Shown one piece after another: positions 1 to 8,010 of a stretch of DNA of 64,000 nucleotides. Under the pieces are notes generated by a model, which ran no database searches, was not told where the DNA came from, and worked only from the letters and a program-made list of their open reading frames with translations. Position 1 is the stretch's first letter. The number at the start of each line of letters is the position of its first letter. Origin of the DNA: Verrucomicrobiia bacterium (GTDB lineage: Bacteria > Verrucomicrobiota > Verrucomicrobiia > Limisphaerales > DASXHY01); NCBI GenBank assembly GCA_035629175.1, contig DASPIL010000048.1:1-64000 (forward strand), given 5' to 3'. Position numbers and translations under genes: made by a program.

Positions 1-99
1 CCTACGGCTCCAGGGACTCCGTTCCACCGAAGGGGGTGGTTTCGAAAGGGTTGAAAGATGACACAGAGATGAAAACAAAACCGGCAGGCACAGTGATTT

Positions 100-291
100 C
101 TAATTGTCACTGAAGTGAAGAATAATTGTCATTGAACATCCCATTCTGGTTCCGACCATCTTGGGATCGTTGGTAACCTCCTGAGCATAGCCGCCGACCT
201 CGATTGCACCGGGTTGCAGTGTCATCAGGTCATTGTGGCCAACGGCGAGGACGTCGGCGGCTTGCTCGTCGATGGAGGACGCGACAGACAT
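100..291 (-). CDS. Small phage protein, unknown function
   Basis: A 63-residue protein whose ATG overlaps the TGA stop of the upstream virion gene by one base (TGATG), which favours this short start over a longer reading that only shadows that gene. Composition is mixed, with no signal peptide or membrane segment. It lies directly downstream of the capsid region, where head-tail completion proteins are usual, but nothing in its sequence allows a specific assignment. The stop at 100-102 is followed by about 100 bases without a recognisable gene. Confidence 0.55.
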   Translation of the reverse strand: MSVASSIDEQAADVLAVGHNDLMTLQPGAIEVGGYAQEVTNDPKMVGTRMGCSMTIILHFSDN

Positions 292-695
292 CAGATGCCA
301 GGCTTGTTGCTGTAGCGAATCGTGTTGGTCGCGGCGATCGATCCGCCTACGGAGTAGTGGTCTAGCCGCAAGTAACCCAACCCGCCCACATTGAGATTTG
401 TCACTGCTGCGCGACCCGGAGTAGTGGACGTATCGAACGTGATAACGAACGTGTTCGTTGTGAAGTTGGATCCATCCACCGAGGTTCCGAACCGTGCGAC
501 AATGTTTGTCGCAGAGCTCAACCATTGGATCGTGACGTTGCTCTGATTGCCGACATACAAGACCTGGTTTGTCACCGGCCCACCCGAACCGCCTGCCACG
601 TTCTGAACGGTCAACATCTTCGCGTCATACGCATTCGCCGTCAGCGCCATCGCACTCACGGCCAGAATGCCCGGCATTGATTTCAATTTCTTCAC
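291..695 (-). CDS. Putative phage virion protein (decoration or minor structural)
   Basis: A 134-residue protein starting at a GTG that overlaps the upstream stop (GTGA, 692-695). The first 22 residues look like a short signal-like hydrophobic stretch ending AYDA. The rest is rich in Thr, Asn, Val and Gly, a beta-rich pattern common in phage decoration and fibre-like proteins. It follows the capsid gene by one small gene, where head decoration proteins often sit. I recognise no defined family, so the structural role is inferred from position and composition. Confidence 0.6.
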   Translation of the reverse strand: MKKLKSMPGILAVSAMALTANAYDAKMLTVQNVAGGSGGPVTNQVLYVGNQSNVTIQWLSSATNIVARFGTSVDGSNFTTNTFVITFDTSTTPGRAAVTNLNVGGLGYLRLDHYSVGGSIAATNTIRYSNKPGI

Positions 696-1039
696 TTCTT
701 GCCTTTCTTTTTGTTTGGGGTTTCAGGGCCGGAGTTTTCCGGTTGAGATTGCTTTTCCTTGGCTTCCTTGGCCTGAGCTTCGGCATCAGCCTTCGCTTTA
801 GCTTCCGCTTCTTCGGCGGACTTCACGCGCGCTTCGGCTTGTGCCACGGTGATAAAACGAAGCGTTTTCTTCGCGGGAACTTCTTCGAGCAACGATACGC
901 TTTCGAACTCGTTATTGGTCCGGCTCCGGGCGAGTGTTTTGAACTTATCGATCTGAACGGTCGGCTTCACGTCGCGGCCGCAGATGAGTTCGTCTTTGCC
1001 GGTCTTTCGACTTCTACCGATGAGAATAAATGAGCGCAT
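692..1039 (-). CDS. Phage hypothetical protein with charged Ala/Lys/Glu-rich tail
   Basis: A 115-residue protein. I chose the ATG at 1039 because a longer version would run into the capsid gene end at 1083. The N-terminal half (about 1-60) is compact and mixed; residues about 65-100 are an Ala/Glu/Lys helix likely to form a coiled coil, and the extreme C-terminus is very basic (NKKKGKK). It sits between the capsid gene and a putative decoration protein, so a head-associated role is plausible. No family is recognised. Confidence 0.6.
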   Translation of the reverse strand: MRSFILIGRSRKTGKDELICGRDVKPTVQIDKFKTLARSRTNNEFESVSLLEEVPAKKTLRFITVAQAEARVKSAEEAEAKAKADAEAQAKEAKEKQSQPENSGPETPNKKKGKK

Positions 1040-1082
1040 TGGAAAGAAGCCGGGTGTTTGGCTGTCCACCCGGCACAGGGGG

Positions 1083-3374
1083 TTAACCGTTGGTGATGCG
1101 CTTCGCGGCAGCGGCTTCTCCGGCATTGAAGCCGTAGTTCACCTCCACGATTTCGCGCTCCTCATCCTGGTCAGCATCGCCCCAATAGCGATATTCGAAC
1201 GCGACGCCGGTGGTTGGATCGACAACAACATCGTAGCTGACCAACTGCCGACGAACGCCAGGCCCGGGCGCAATGGGTGATGTGGCGACCAGAGCAGCAG
1301 ATGGCAGGACCGCCAAGCCAACGAGGTTCTCAGAGTTGTTCGGGAACCGTGGGCTGTGATAGATATCGAAACGATCGACCCGGCCCGTCGAGCCTTCACG
1401 CAGCGTCGATTCACTTCCGGACTTGTCGGCGTTCTTCAGGGATGGATCCTTTTTCAGGTTCGTGTGATAGCTCGTCAGCAAGACCAACGACCGACTTGTG
1501 TCCGGCCAGTCTGAATCGTCACAGCTTCCGCCGATGTCGATTACATCATCGGAGTCGAAAGCGTCGGCCTGCTCCAGCTTCACTGTTGCGCCGTAGGTCG
1601 CGAGCGTGAACACGCCGAGAACGTCCAGCCAGACATCCAGCGCCAACTGCTCTGCCTTAAGCTCCATCAACCGCATCGTGTTGAAGTAAGGCTGGCGAGA
1701 AAGCAGGTGACTGTAGAAGTTGAACGGCTGGTATTTACGTTTGTTGATCGTCACGTCCTTGTCGAGCGTGCTGGTGCTGGTGTCGAACTGGTATCCTGTC
1801 CCATCGGAGAAGTCCTTGCTCGTCGTGGTAAACAACGGGTAGTAGGGCACCGCGATCTTGTTGGTTCCCTCGAGCGGGACATTGTTGAATCGCGTGCTGA
1901 AGATGCTCAGCGGAAGAATCCGGCGCTTGAAGGCGCGCATTCCGTCCGAAAGGATGACATTGCGCTGCAGGTCCGAGCTGATGGTGTTTGCGGCGAGTGC
2001 TTCCCTGATCTTGTTGCGGTTTTTCGTGATCATTGCGTTGATCGCGACCGCATTCTTCTGCATCGCTTTGACATCCGGATCATTGCCGGCGAGCAGTGAA
2101 AGGATCGGCTTCCGCATCTGCGCCAATCCAGCTTCGATGTCCTTCACGCTGGCGCTTTCCTCTGAGATTTCGATCGCGACAGGTTCTGCTGGCTCCGGAC
2201 GGACGGGGTTCTGCCCGAGCGCCGCGAGAACCGCGCTGTCCTTCACTTCTCCAGACTCAGACAAAATCGCTGGAAGGGCCTTTTCCGCCTGCGCCTGGGT
2301 GATTTTGTTTGCAGCCACAAGCGCAGCCAGTTGCTTGTCAGCTTCGGCGCGCTTATTCACCTTCGCCATCTCAGCGTTGATTCCCTTCTGAATCTCGGCA
2401 GTGATGTCGATTGTGGTAGCCGGAGCTGCCGCGGCAGGTGCCGCCGGAGCCGAGGCCTGAGGTTTGCCTTTTCCGATCATCGTGACCAACTGCTCGTCGG
2501 TCAGGCTGTCGTTCGTTTCAACGCCCCACGATTTCAGCAGGGCGAGCATTTGGTTTCGGTTCATAACTATGTCTGTTTTTTTGTTTGCCCCGCCTTTAGG
2601 GGCGGAATTCGGATCAGCCGCAGCGGCAGGCAGGTGTTTGGTTTGTCCAGCGGCAGCAAGAATGAGAGAACGGCACGCGAGCGGGATGCGCTTGAAGGCC
2701 TTAGCCTCCATGCCGGAAAAATCGAGAGCGTCGAGAGCCGCAGATTCGTCGTTGACCTCGTCAGCGAGCCCCCACTCAACAGCCTCTTCGCCCGTCAGCC
2801 AGGTTTCCTCCTTCATCGCAGAGCGGATCTGCTTGTCGGTTCGCTTGGTGCGCTCGGTGTAGGCTGCGACAAGAACGTCGCCATGCTTTTCGAGCATGTC
2901 CGCCGACTTGTTGATCAGCTCGGCATACTTGCGCATGTCATCCGCGTCGCCAGAGCACCCCTCAACCCAGCTCCACGGATTGTGAATCATCCAAAGGGCA
3001 GACTTCGGAGAGATGACCTTTGCGGCCGCGAGAGGGAAATAGGAGGCGATCGAAAGCGCATAGCCGTCGATTCTGCAGGTGACGTCGCCTTTTCGCCGGG
3101 AGATGGCGTTGAAAATGGCGAGTCCTTCGTTGACCGATCCTCCCTGGCTGTTGATTCCGACGTTAACCCTTGTTCCCACGGGGACTTTATTGAGAGCATC
3201 CGTGAAGTCCTTTCCGGTAATACCGTCGTCCGACCAAAACGAGCGCCCAATTGGCCCGTGGATCAGAATCTCAGCGTCCTTGTCATCTGTCGCCGCGTTG
3301 AAAACGACCGAATACTTTCCGGCTGAAGATTTCACTCCGGCGGCATCGGCAAAAATGGGAAAATTCGTCTTCAT
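1083..3374 (-). CDS. Phage head maturation protease (ClpP-like) fused to scaffold and major capsid protein
   Basis: A 763-residue polyprotein. Residues about 20-220 match the S14 ClpP-like prohead protease: nucleophile Ser108 in GYALSIAS, His131 in WMIHNP and a likely Asp180 in RTDKQ. Residues about 271-440 are Ala/Lys/Glu-rich, as in scaffolding segments. Residues about 450-763 look like an HK97-fold major capsid protein. ATG overlaps the portal stop (3371-3374). A seven-A run and an in-frame Met271 sit exactly at the protease-capsid border, so the fusion may arise from a homopolymer error, slippage or a true gene fusion. Cleavage in the head would release the mature capsid subunit. The capsid assignment is less certain than the protease. 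Confidence 0.88.
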   Translation of the reverse strand: MKTNFPIFADAAGVKSSAGKYSVVFNAATDDKDAEILIHGPIGRSFWSDDGITGKDFTDALNKVPVGTRVNVGINSQGGSVNEGLAIFNAISRRKGDVTCRIDGYALSIASYFPLAAAKVISPKSALWMIHNPWSWVEGCSGDADDMRKYAELINKSADMLEKHGDVLVAAYTERTKRTDKQIRSAMKEETWLTGEEAVEWGLADEVNDESAALDALDFSGMEAKAFKRIPLACRSLILAAAGQTKHLPAAAADPNSAPKGGANKKTDIVMNRNQMLALLKSWGVETNDSLTDEQLVTMIGKGKPQASAPAAPAAAAPATTIDITAEIQKGINAEMAKVNKRAEADKQLAALVAANKITQAQAEKALPAILSESGEVKDSAVLAALGQNPVRPEPAEPVAIEISEESASVKDIEAGLAQMRKPILSLLAGNDPDVKAMQKNAVAINAMITKNRNKIREALAANTISSDLQRNVILSDGMRAFKRRILPLSIFSTRFNNVPLEGTNKIAVPYYPLFTTTSKDFSDGTGYQFDTSTSTLDKDVTINKRKYQPFNFYSHLLSRQPYFNTMRLMELKAEQLALDVWLDVLGVFTLATYGATVKLEQADAFDSDDVIDIGGSCDDSDWPDTSRSLVLLTSYHTNLKKDPSLKNADKSGSESTLREGSTGRVDRFDIYHSPRFPNNSENLVGLAVLPSAALVATSPIAPGPGVRRQLVSYDVVVDPTTGVAFEYRYWGDADQDEEREIVEVNYGFNAGEAAAAKRITNG
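2562..2582 (-). other. A7 homopolymer and internal ATG at the protease-capsid junction
   Basis: On the coding strand seven adenines (2582 down to 2576) are followed at 2569-2567 by TAG in the neighbouring frame and at 2564-2562 by an in-frame ATG (Met271 of the fusion). Removing one A would end the protease at that TAG after 268 residues, and the capsid gene would start two bases later. This is the arrangement expected for two separate coupled genes. No clear Shine-Dalgarno precedes the ATG. Confidence 0.7.
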
Positions 3375-4858
3375 GCGGGCTGCAAATCCTCCTGGCGCTG
3401 CTTTTCGGTCTCTGCGGCCATCTGCGCCTTCATCGACTCAGCGATTGCGCGACGAATGCGATCAGGCGTAAGCCCGTATTTCTTGGCCGTGATGTCGATG
3501 ACCTGCTCTTCGCGTCCGCGCTGGTCGATTTGCTTCCGCCAGCTCTGGTTGCGCGGCAGATAGATGTCCTTCAGCGTCGTCGCACCTGATTCCAGCTCGG
3601 CAATCATCGCCGCGGAGTTCCGGCCGACGTCCACGTTCGGCGCGCGCGGCGGCAAAACTTCGATTCGGGTCCAGTCGAACGGTGCATCGGCAACGCGCAC
3701 GTCGGAGAATCGTGCGGTGCCCATCGCGAACAGGTAAACTTCGAACGAAGCGCGAGCGAACGTCGCGAAACGCGAACGGAAATAGTTCGTTGCAAGATCG
3801 AGCTCGGAACGCGCAACTGTGCCTTGCAGTGACCACGGGAAAACCAGAAGCTTCGAGACTCCTACGCCGGCGCAAATCAGCGAGGCCATGTAATCCCACA
3901 GCCACTGTGTTGCCGCCGACGGGCTTTCGTTCTTCAACTGCAAAATCTTCTCGCCAGATTTGACGGCAACACTCTTCGGACCGAGCACGCGCTTGATGAA
4001 CTCGTAACGCTGGCTGTCGATGGAATCGGTCGGCGCCGTTTGTGTCGGAAGAAATCTGTTTTGCCGAGCCTGCTGCGGACTGAAAGAGCCCGTCGCGTTT
4101 TCCCAGATGTTCGTGATCTGCGCGTTGTCCTTCGCCTTCTGCATTTCGAACATGCAGAGGTCGTTCCAGTCGTGCAGGAGATTCATCACCGGCGTCAGCT
4201 TCGGAAGCCCTCGGTATTGATTTGGTGCCGATGGCTCGAAGAGGTGAATCACCTCATTCGCCGTGCGTTCGGTGAATCTCTCATCGTCGAAACCTTCCTG
4301 AATGAAGTAGCTTATCGGCCGGCCGCGCTTGTCGATGCGCACACCGTCAATGATCGTGCTGCCTTCCTGGTCGTAAAGGTCGGGAGGCGTTGCAACGCGA
4401 TGGGCCGAGATGCCTTGCAGCCGAGGACGTCCGCGTTCACCGGTCTTCAGGAGGAAAAATTCGCCATCGAAGAACTCGCGCCAGCACGCGGTTGTCATCA
4501 ATCCGCCGTATCCGAACTTCGAATTGAGATCGGCGACTTGTGACCACTCGTCGAGCCAGTCGGACGCGCGAAGGTTCCAATCCTCGTCAGAACTCTCAGG
4601 CGAAACTGTCGGACCAAAGGCACCGACAGTGAATTCGGTGTAAACCTCCGCGATGCGGTTCGCCAGGGCATCGTTCTTCTCGAACCATCGAGACTTACGA
4701 ACCAGCTCCATGCGCGTGCATTGATCCGCGTCGATGTGCGCGTCTTGAACGAACCCGGGAAGGAACGTTCGGCGAGGATTGTAACGGAGACCGGCTTCGT
4801 ATCGCGCGAAGGTCCACATCGCGCGCATGAAACCGAAAGCTTTCGAGAGCGGGTTCAT
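3371..4858 (-). CDS. Phage portal protein, lambda gpB family
   Basis: A 495-residue protein forming the dodecameric ring at the head vertex through which DNA enters and leaves. The N-terminal pattern with an early ARYEAG segment, a central WREFF-GEFF region, an HLFEP segment and the PKLTPVMNLLHDWNDL helix is that of lambda-type portals. The ATG at 4858 overlaps the stop of the upstream gene (ATGA), which is preferred over a GTG three codons earlier. Its own stop overlaps the protease-capsid start. The C-terminus is Gln/Glu-rich. Length is normal for the family. Confidence 0.92.
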   Translation of the reverse strand: MNPLSKAFGFMRAMWTFARYEAGLRYNPRRTFLPGFVQDAHIDADQCTRMELVRKSRWFEKNDALANRIAEVYTEFTVGAFGPTVSPESSDEDWNLRASDWLDEWSQVADLNSKFGYGGLMTTACWREFFDGEFFLLKTGERGRPRLQGISAHRVATPPDLYDQEGSTIIDGVRIDKRGRPISYFIQEGFDDERFTERTANEVIHLFEPSAPNQYRGLPKLTPVMNLLHDWNDLCMFEMQKAKDNAQITNIWENATGSFSPQQARQNRFLPTQTAPTDSIDSQRYEFIKRVLGPKSVAVKSGEKILQLKNESPSAATQWLWDYMASLICAGVGVSKLLVFPWSLQGTVARSELDLATNYFRSRFATFARASFEVYLFAMGTARFSDVRVADAPFDWTRIEVLPPRAPNVDVGRNSAAMIAELESGATTLKDIYLPRNQSWRKQIDQRGREEQVIDITAKKYGLTPDRIRRAIAESMKAQMAAETEKQRQEDLQPA

Positions 4859-5304
4859 CGGTAGCACCCCGCTTCGCTGTAATCGTGTTGGATCTCCGTG
4901 ATCTCGATCAGGTGATCCATCATCCAGACAAACAGGTTCGCGTCGGTCGCCGCGGTAGGAGTTCCGGCGGTGTCTGAGCCGTTCAGCTCTGTTGCCGCTG
5001 GATCGAGGCTTTCGGAAACGCAGTATTCGAGAAACCGCTTCGATGAATCGTAGAGGTCAACAAGTTCACGCCACGCAGCGCGAACGTCTTCAGGGGATGG
5101 AGCGTGGGCTCCTGGTTTAGCGAACTTCGTAGTCCGCCCGTTCATCGACACGAGCTCGATCGCGCCACCGGCCACAGCTTTGCGAGCCGTGGTTTCGTTT
5201 GCGCGGAGTTGAGTGCGAAGATCTGGGGAAGTTGAGTTCGCGACTTTCGCCGCGTCCCAGGCATCCTCCAGAAAACTGCGCTTCAAACTCGTGCTTATCG
5301 CCAC
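4855..5304 (-). CDS. gpW-like head-tail joining protein (tentative)
   Basis: A 149-residue protein between the large terminase side and the portal gene, the place of gpW in lambda. The first 85 residues show a gpW-like pattern: a helix with Arg/Ala, a short strand pair around IELVSMNGRTTKF, then a second helix around AWRELVDLYD. The remaining 60 residues are unlike the short lambda protein. The start is a GTG; no strong ribosome site is visible. The assignment rests on gene order and a loose sequence pattern only. Two 16-bp palindromes lie 38 bases upstream of the start. Confidence 0.6.
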   Translation of the reverse strand: MAISTSLKRSFLEDAWDAAKVANSTSPDLRTQLRANETTARKAVAGGAIELVSMNGRTTKFAKPGAHAPSPEDVRAAWRELVDLYDSSKRFLEYCVSESLDPAATELNGSDTAGTPTAATDANLFVWMMDHLIEITEIQHDYSEAGCYR

Positions 5305-5341
5305 ACATACACTCTGCTTTGCAAGTGGGATGTTTGCCTAC

Positions 5342-5373
5342 TGACACGTTTGTGTCATGACACGTTCGTGTCA
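5342..5373. promoter_or_regulatory. Tandem pair of 16-bp palindromes, candidate operator
   Basis: Two adjacent units, TGACACGTTTGTGTCA (5342-5357) and TGACACGTTCGTGTCA (5358-5373), each have 6-bp arms TGACAC/GTGTCA round a GTTT or GTTC centre. They lie between a LuxR-type HTH gene and the gpW-like gene. Dyad symmetry and tandem spacing suit binding of dimeric regulators; a stem-loop role in RNA is also possible. Binding by the adjacent HTH protein is an inference. Confidence 0.65.
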
Positions 5374-5379
5374 TGGTAC

Positions 5380-5577
5380 TCACAGCCTCTTCCAGCGAAG
5401 CACGGCGCGAATTCTCGACGTCACTCCTAGCCTCGAAAATATTGTTCGAAAGTGGTTTCCGATGGTCTCTTCCGAGATGCCTAAAGTAGATGCGATTTCC
5501 TTGTCGGTTTTGCCTACAGAAACAAGGGTCATAATCTGTCCCTGGCGCTTAGACAGGCGAGGCTTTTTGTATGGCAT
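5380..5577 (-). CDS. Stand-alone LuxR-type helix-turn-helix protein
   Basis: A 65-residue protein that is almost only a LuxR/GerE HTH domain. It starts RLSKRQGQIMTLV, contains the typical GKTDKEIASTLGISEETIGNHFRTIFSRLGV run (recognition helix around SEETIGNHFRTIF) and ends after one more helix. There is no receiver or ligand-binding domain, so activity would depend on expression level or a partner. It sits in the packaging operon between the large terminase and the gpW-like gene, an unusual place for a regulator. Tandem palindromes lie seven bases past its stop. A role in late-gene timing is possible but unproven. Confidence 0.8.
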   Translation of the reverse strand: MPYKKPRLSKRQGQIMTLVSVGKTDKEIASTLGISEETIGNHFRTIFSRLGVTSRIRAVLRWKRL

Positions 5578-5609
5578 TTGGTTCGAGTGGTTCGGGATTT
5601 AACCCGGCA

Positions 5610-7463
5610 TCAATCCCGATGAGGCCGGCCATTTCCATCAACATCGCGATGTAACATTCGCAGACGAAAAGATCGTTTCGCTCTTTGAGTTGCACCCAGG
5701 CGCGCTCGAGTCTGCCGGTCCTTGTTCCGCTGTTCGCGGAGTTCTTCGGCCTCCAAGTGCTTTCGATAATCGTCGCTGACATCTCCGGGTGTCTCGAACG
5801 TCACCACTCCGGCGCCGCCTGATGACAACCACGCGAATCGATCTCGGATGGTGGGCTTGGAATAAAACCAGAACAGCGGCTCGCGATCGTCTCGGACGTG
5901 TTCACCGTTCCGGAGAACGTATTCAAACTTCGGCTGCGCGTTGAGCATTCCGTGCAGCGGCTTCTCGACGCTGAAGACTTTTTTGGAGTTGTCCGGATGC
6001 GGATAGAACACTGCGCCACCGCCTTTGATCGCGTTGAAGCCATGCTGCAAACAGAACTTGTAGACGTGCGTGGTGTCGTCGCCGGAATCCACCGCGACGC
6101 ATTTCGGGTCGACGTTGTGCCGCTTCATCACGTCAGCCGCTTGCTCATCAGTCTCCAGTTTTCCTTCCCACACGAGCAGTGAGTGAATGTGTCCGGTCTG
6201 CTGATCCAGTGCGACGTCGCGAATAACTCCCCACCAGTGCGGCAACTCGCCGCGGAGCAATACGCCTTGCTGGCGATCGAGTGCTCCGAAACGCACGAGC
6301 CGATTCGGCAGTCCGTCGCGATCTTTATTTCGTTCGCTGAGAACAATCTTCTGGAAGAACGGTCGATCTTCGTCGCTCGCAAACCTGCACTCGCGTTCGC
6401 GCAGATACTTTTTCCACGGCTCAAGGTTGTTGTATTTCATCGCCTTGATCGCGGCATGCTTCTGCATGATCAAGTCGAGCCACGAGATGTAATCGATACT
6501 GACTGCCTCCAGCGTGTAACTCGCGATTCCCGCTGCGGCACCAGCGTTGCGTGGATTCCCGTAACGGCCGCTGAGGCTCAACTGTCGCCGTGTGAGCTTG
6601 TCGAGATCGTGCACGGTGTAACCACAAGGGAGTTGATGCCTGACCGTCGCTTGCAACCCGGCGTAATCGTAATCGTTTTCGCCGCGTCGATACTTGTCGC
6701 TGTCGTAACGCAGCCCGCCGAGGTGCGGCTCCTTGTCACTCCACTCGGTTCGCATCGTGTGATACAATCCGCAGCCCGGGCATTTCACTTCCCAGTGTTG
6801 CTGTGTGCCCTGTTCGAATTTCTGATGAAGCTCGGATTCTTTGCGACCGGCATTGCTGATGACCAAAATCGAGTGATCCCAAAATGCGGTCGTGCGTCCG
6901 AAGGCCTGATCGAGTCGCCCTGGCAACCAGCCTTCCTCATCGTGGCATTCCTCGTTGATCTGATACTTGATCGAATCCGATGCGACGTTGCGGTTGGTGA
7001 GAACGCCCTGCATCGTGAAGTTCGCGTGCGGGAACAGCACCTGGCCTTTGATCGCTTTGAACCGCTCCGCCGGCCAGCGCACCATCACCGGATCGCACGC
7101 GCGCAGGATCCGTTCGACTCGTTTGTTCCATCGCGCATCCGCCTGCTCATCGTTCTGCCAGTTGTATTGCACGTCGCCCGAACTCTTGGTTGCGAGCACG
7201 TAGCAGAGCCGCACTTCACCGACGACTGATCCACCCGATTGAATCGGCTTGACGAAGACCGTCTTGCGACGTTCTGGAAGGTCGGTGCTGTCGAGTGGTT
7301 CCTTGATCCAAGGCGTGATGTCTGGATCAAACGTCTTGGACATCGCGGATCCCGGCAGCTTCACGAACTGCTTTCCCCATTCGCAAATCGATCGAACCGA
7401 CTTCCCTGGAATCGATCGGATGAACTGCTGAAGAACCCAGTTGAGTGGTGATGGGTTTGTCAT
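5610..7463 (-). CDS. Phage terminase large subunit, GpA family
   Basis: A 617-residue DNA-packaging motor and nuclease. Near residues 68-82 is the deviant GpA-type ATPase loop (KPIQSGGSVVGE). Further on come NEECHDEEGW, a CPGCG zinc-like motif with a later HQLPCG, and a C-terminal nuclease region with the acidic CVAVDSGDDTTHVY stretch near residue 445. Length is normal for GpA. The ATG overlaps the stop of a 55-residue gene (7460-7463). With the small terminase it cuts concatemeric DNA and drives it through the portal. Confidence 0.93.
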   Translation of the reverse strand: MTNPSPLNWVLQQFIRSIPGKSVRSICEWGKQFVKLPGSAMSKTFDPDITPWIKEPLDSTDLPERRKTVFVKPIQSGGSVVGEVRLCYVLATKSSGDVQYNWQNDEQADARWNKRVERILRACDPVMVRWPAERFKAIKGQVLFPHANFTMQGVLTNRNVASDSIKYQINEECHDEEGWLPGRLDQAFGRTTAFWDHSILVISNAGRKESELHQKFEQGTQQHWEVKCPGCGLYHTMRTEWSDKEPHLGGLRYDSDKYRRGENDYDYAGLQATVRHQLPCGYTVHDLDKLTRRQLSLSGRYGNPRNAGAAAGIASYTLEAVSIDYISWLDLIMQKHAAIKAMKYNNLEPWKKYLRERECRFASDEDRPFFQKIVLSERNKDRDGLPNRLVRFGALDRQQGVLLRGELPHWWGVIRDVALDQQTGHIHSLLVWEGKLETDEQAADVMKRHNVDPKCVAVDSGDDTTHVYKFCLQHGFNAIKGGGAVFYPHPDNSKKVFSVEKPLHGMLNAQPKFEYVLRNGEHVRDDREPLFWFYSKPTIRDRFAWLSSGGAGVVTFETPGDVSDDYRKHLEAEELREQRNKDRQTRARLGATQRAKRSFRLRMLHRDVDGNGRPHRD

Positions 7464-7627
7464 TTGATTTTAGTCGCCCAGTGCGGACAGACGAGCTTGT
7501 GGTTTTGCCAATCCTCAAGGGCGTGCCTCAAAGCCGACCAGCGAGCAATAGGGGACCACCACTTGTTGGCCCTGGCAAAGTTGCGCTTGTGATTGAACAA
7601 GCAATGTTCCCGAGAGCAATTGATCAT
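7460..7627 (-). CDS. 55-residue Cys/His protein in packaging operon
   Basis: A short ORF with four-base ATGA overlaps at both ends, to the upstream gene (7624-7627) and to the large terminase (7460-7463). This coupling on both sides is the main evidence that it is a real gene. It has NCSREHC near the start, several His and Trp residues in the middle (NHKR, NKWW, RHALEDWQNHK) and VCPHW near the end. Three Cys with neighbouring His could hold a zinc ion. No family is recognised. It might be a packaging accessory or a compact zinc-binding protein. Confidence 0.65.
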   Translation of the reverse strand: MINCSREHCLFNHKRNFARANKWWSPIARWSALRHALEDWQNHKLVCPHWATKIK

Positions 7628-8010
7628 TTCGGCATCTCCGGTTTTTCCAGCGTGATGAGTTGCGGTTGAAGCGGGCCGTTGAACGTCAGCACCTGGTGCC
7701 AGAGCTTGCCCGTGAACAGTAGCTTGATGCGTCCGATCATCGTCAGCTTCCAGCAGCAGATGATCTTGCCCTCGGGGTCATTGCGGAACCGATACGCGGG
7801 AAGTGGTCGATACTCCGGTTGATCTTTCGCGATGACTACCGTCTGCTCTGGAAACTCAGTGAGCGTGAGGTGCTCTCGTTCGGTCGGCAACGCGATGATT
7901 CGTTTGTTGCGAAAACGGTTGCAGTGGTAGAGCCCCGGTTCGAGAAACCGCTTCCGGGTCGCGAACCAAAACGGTCCGATCAGGTGTCGCATCATTGCTT
8001 CAGTTTTCAT
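7624..8010 (-). CDS. Conserved-type small phage protein, unknown function
   Basis: A 128-residue protein between the terminase genes, overlapping the small terminase end by 11 bases and coupled to the next gene by ATGA. The middle is basic and aromatic; the C-terminal part (about 86-120) carries CCWKLTMIGRIKLLFTGKLWH followed by LTFNGPLQPQLI. I recall this pattern from short hypothetical proteins of phages but know no function. There are no membrane segments beyond a modest hydrophobic patch around KLLF. Confidence 0.7.
   Translation of the reverse strand: MKTEAMMRHLIGPFWFATRKRFLEPGLYHCNRFRNKRIIALPTEREHLTLTEFPEQTVVIAKDQPEYRPLPAYRFRNDPEGKIICCWKLTMIGRIKLLFTGKLWHQVLTFNGPLQPQLITLEKPEMPK

Noticed and set aside
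292-525. Upstream extension of the small phage gene at 100-291
   Set aside because: It only shadows the virion gene in another frame; the ATG at 291 coupled to the upstream stop is the better start.
2331-3326. 331-codon plus-strand frame opposite the protease gene
   Set aside because: Arg/Ser/Val-rich shadow of the protease-capsid coding strand with no domain.
5117-5383. Alternative frame across the palindromes and gpW-like gene
   Set aside because: It has no fit to a family and lacks the ATGA link to the portal gene that supports the 4855-5304 frame.
6183-7229. 348-codon plus-strand frame opposite the large terminase
   Set aside because: Antisense shadow of a well-supported terminase; no motif.
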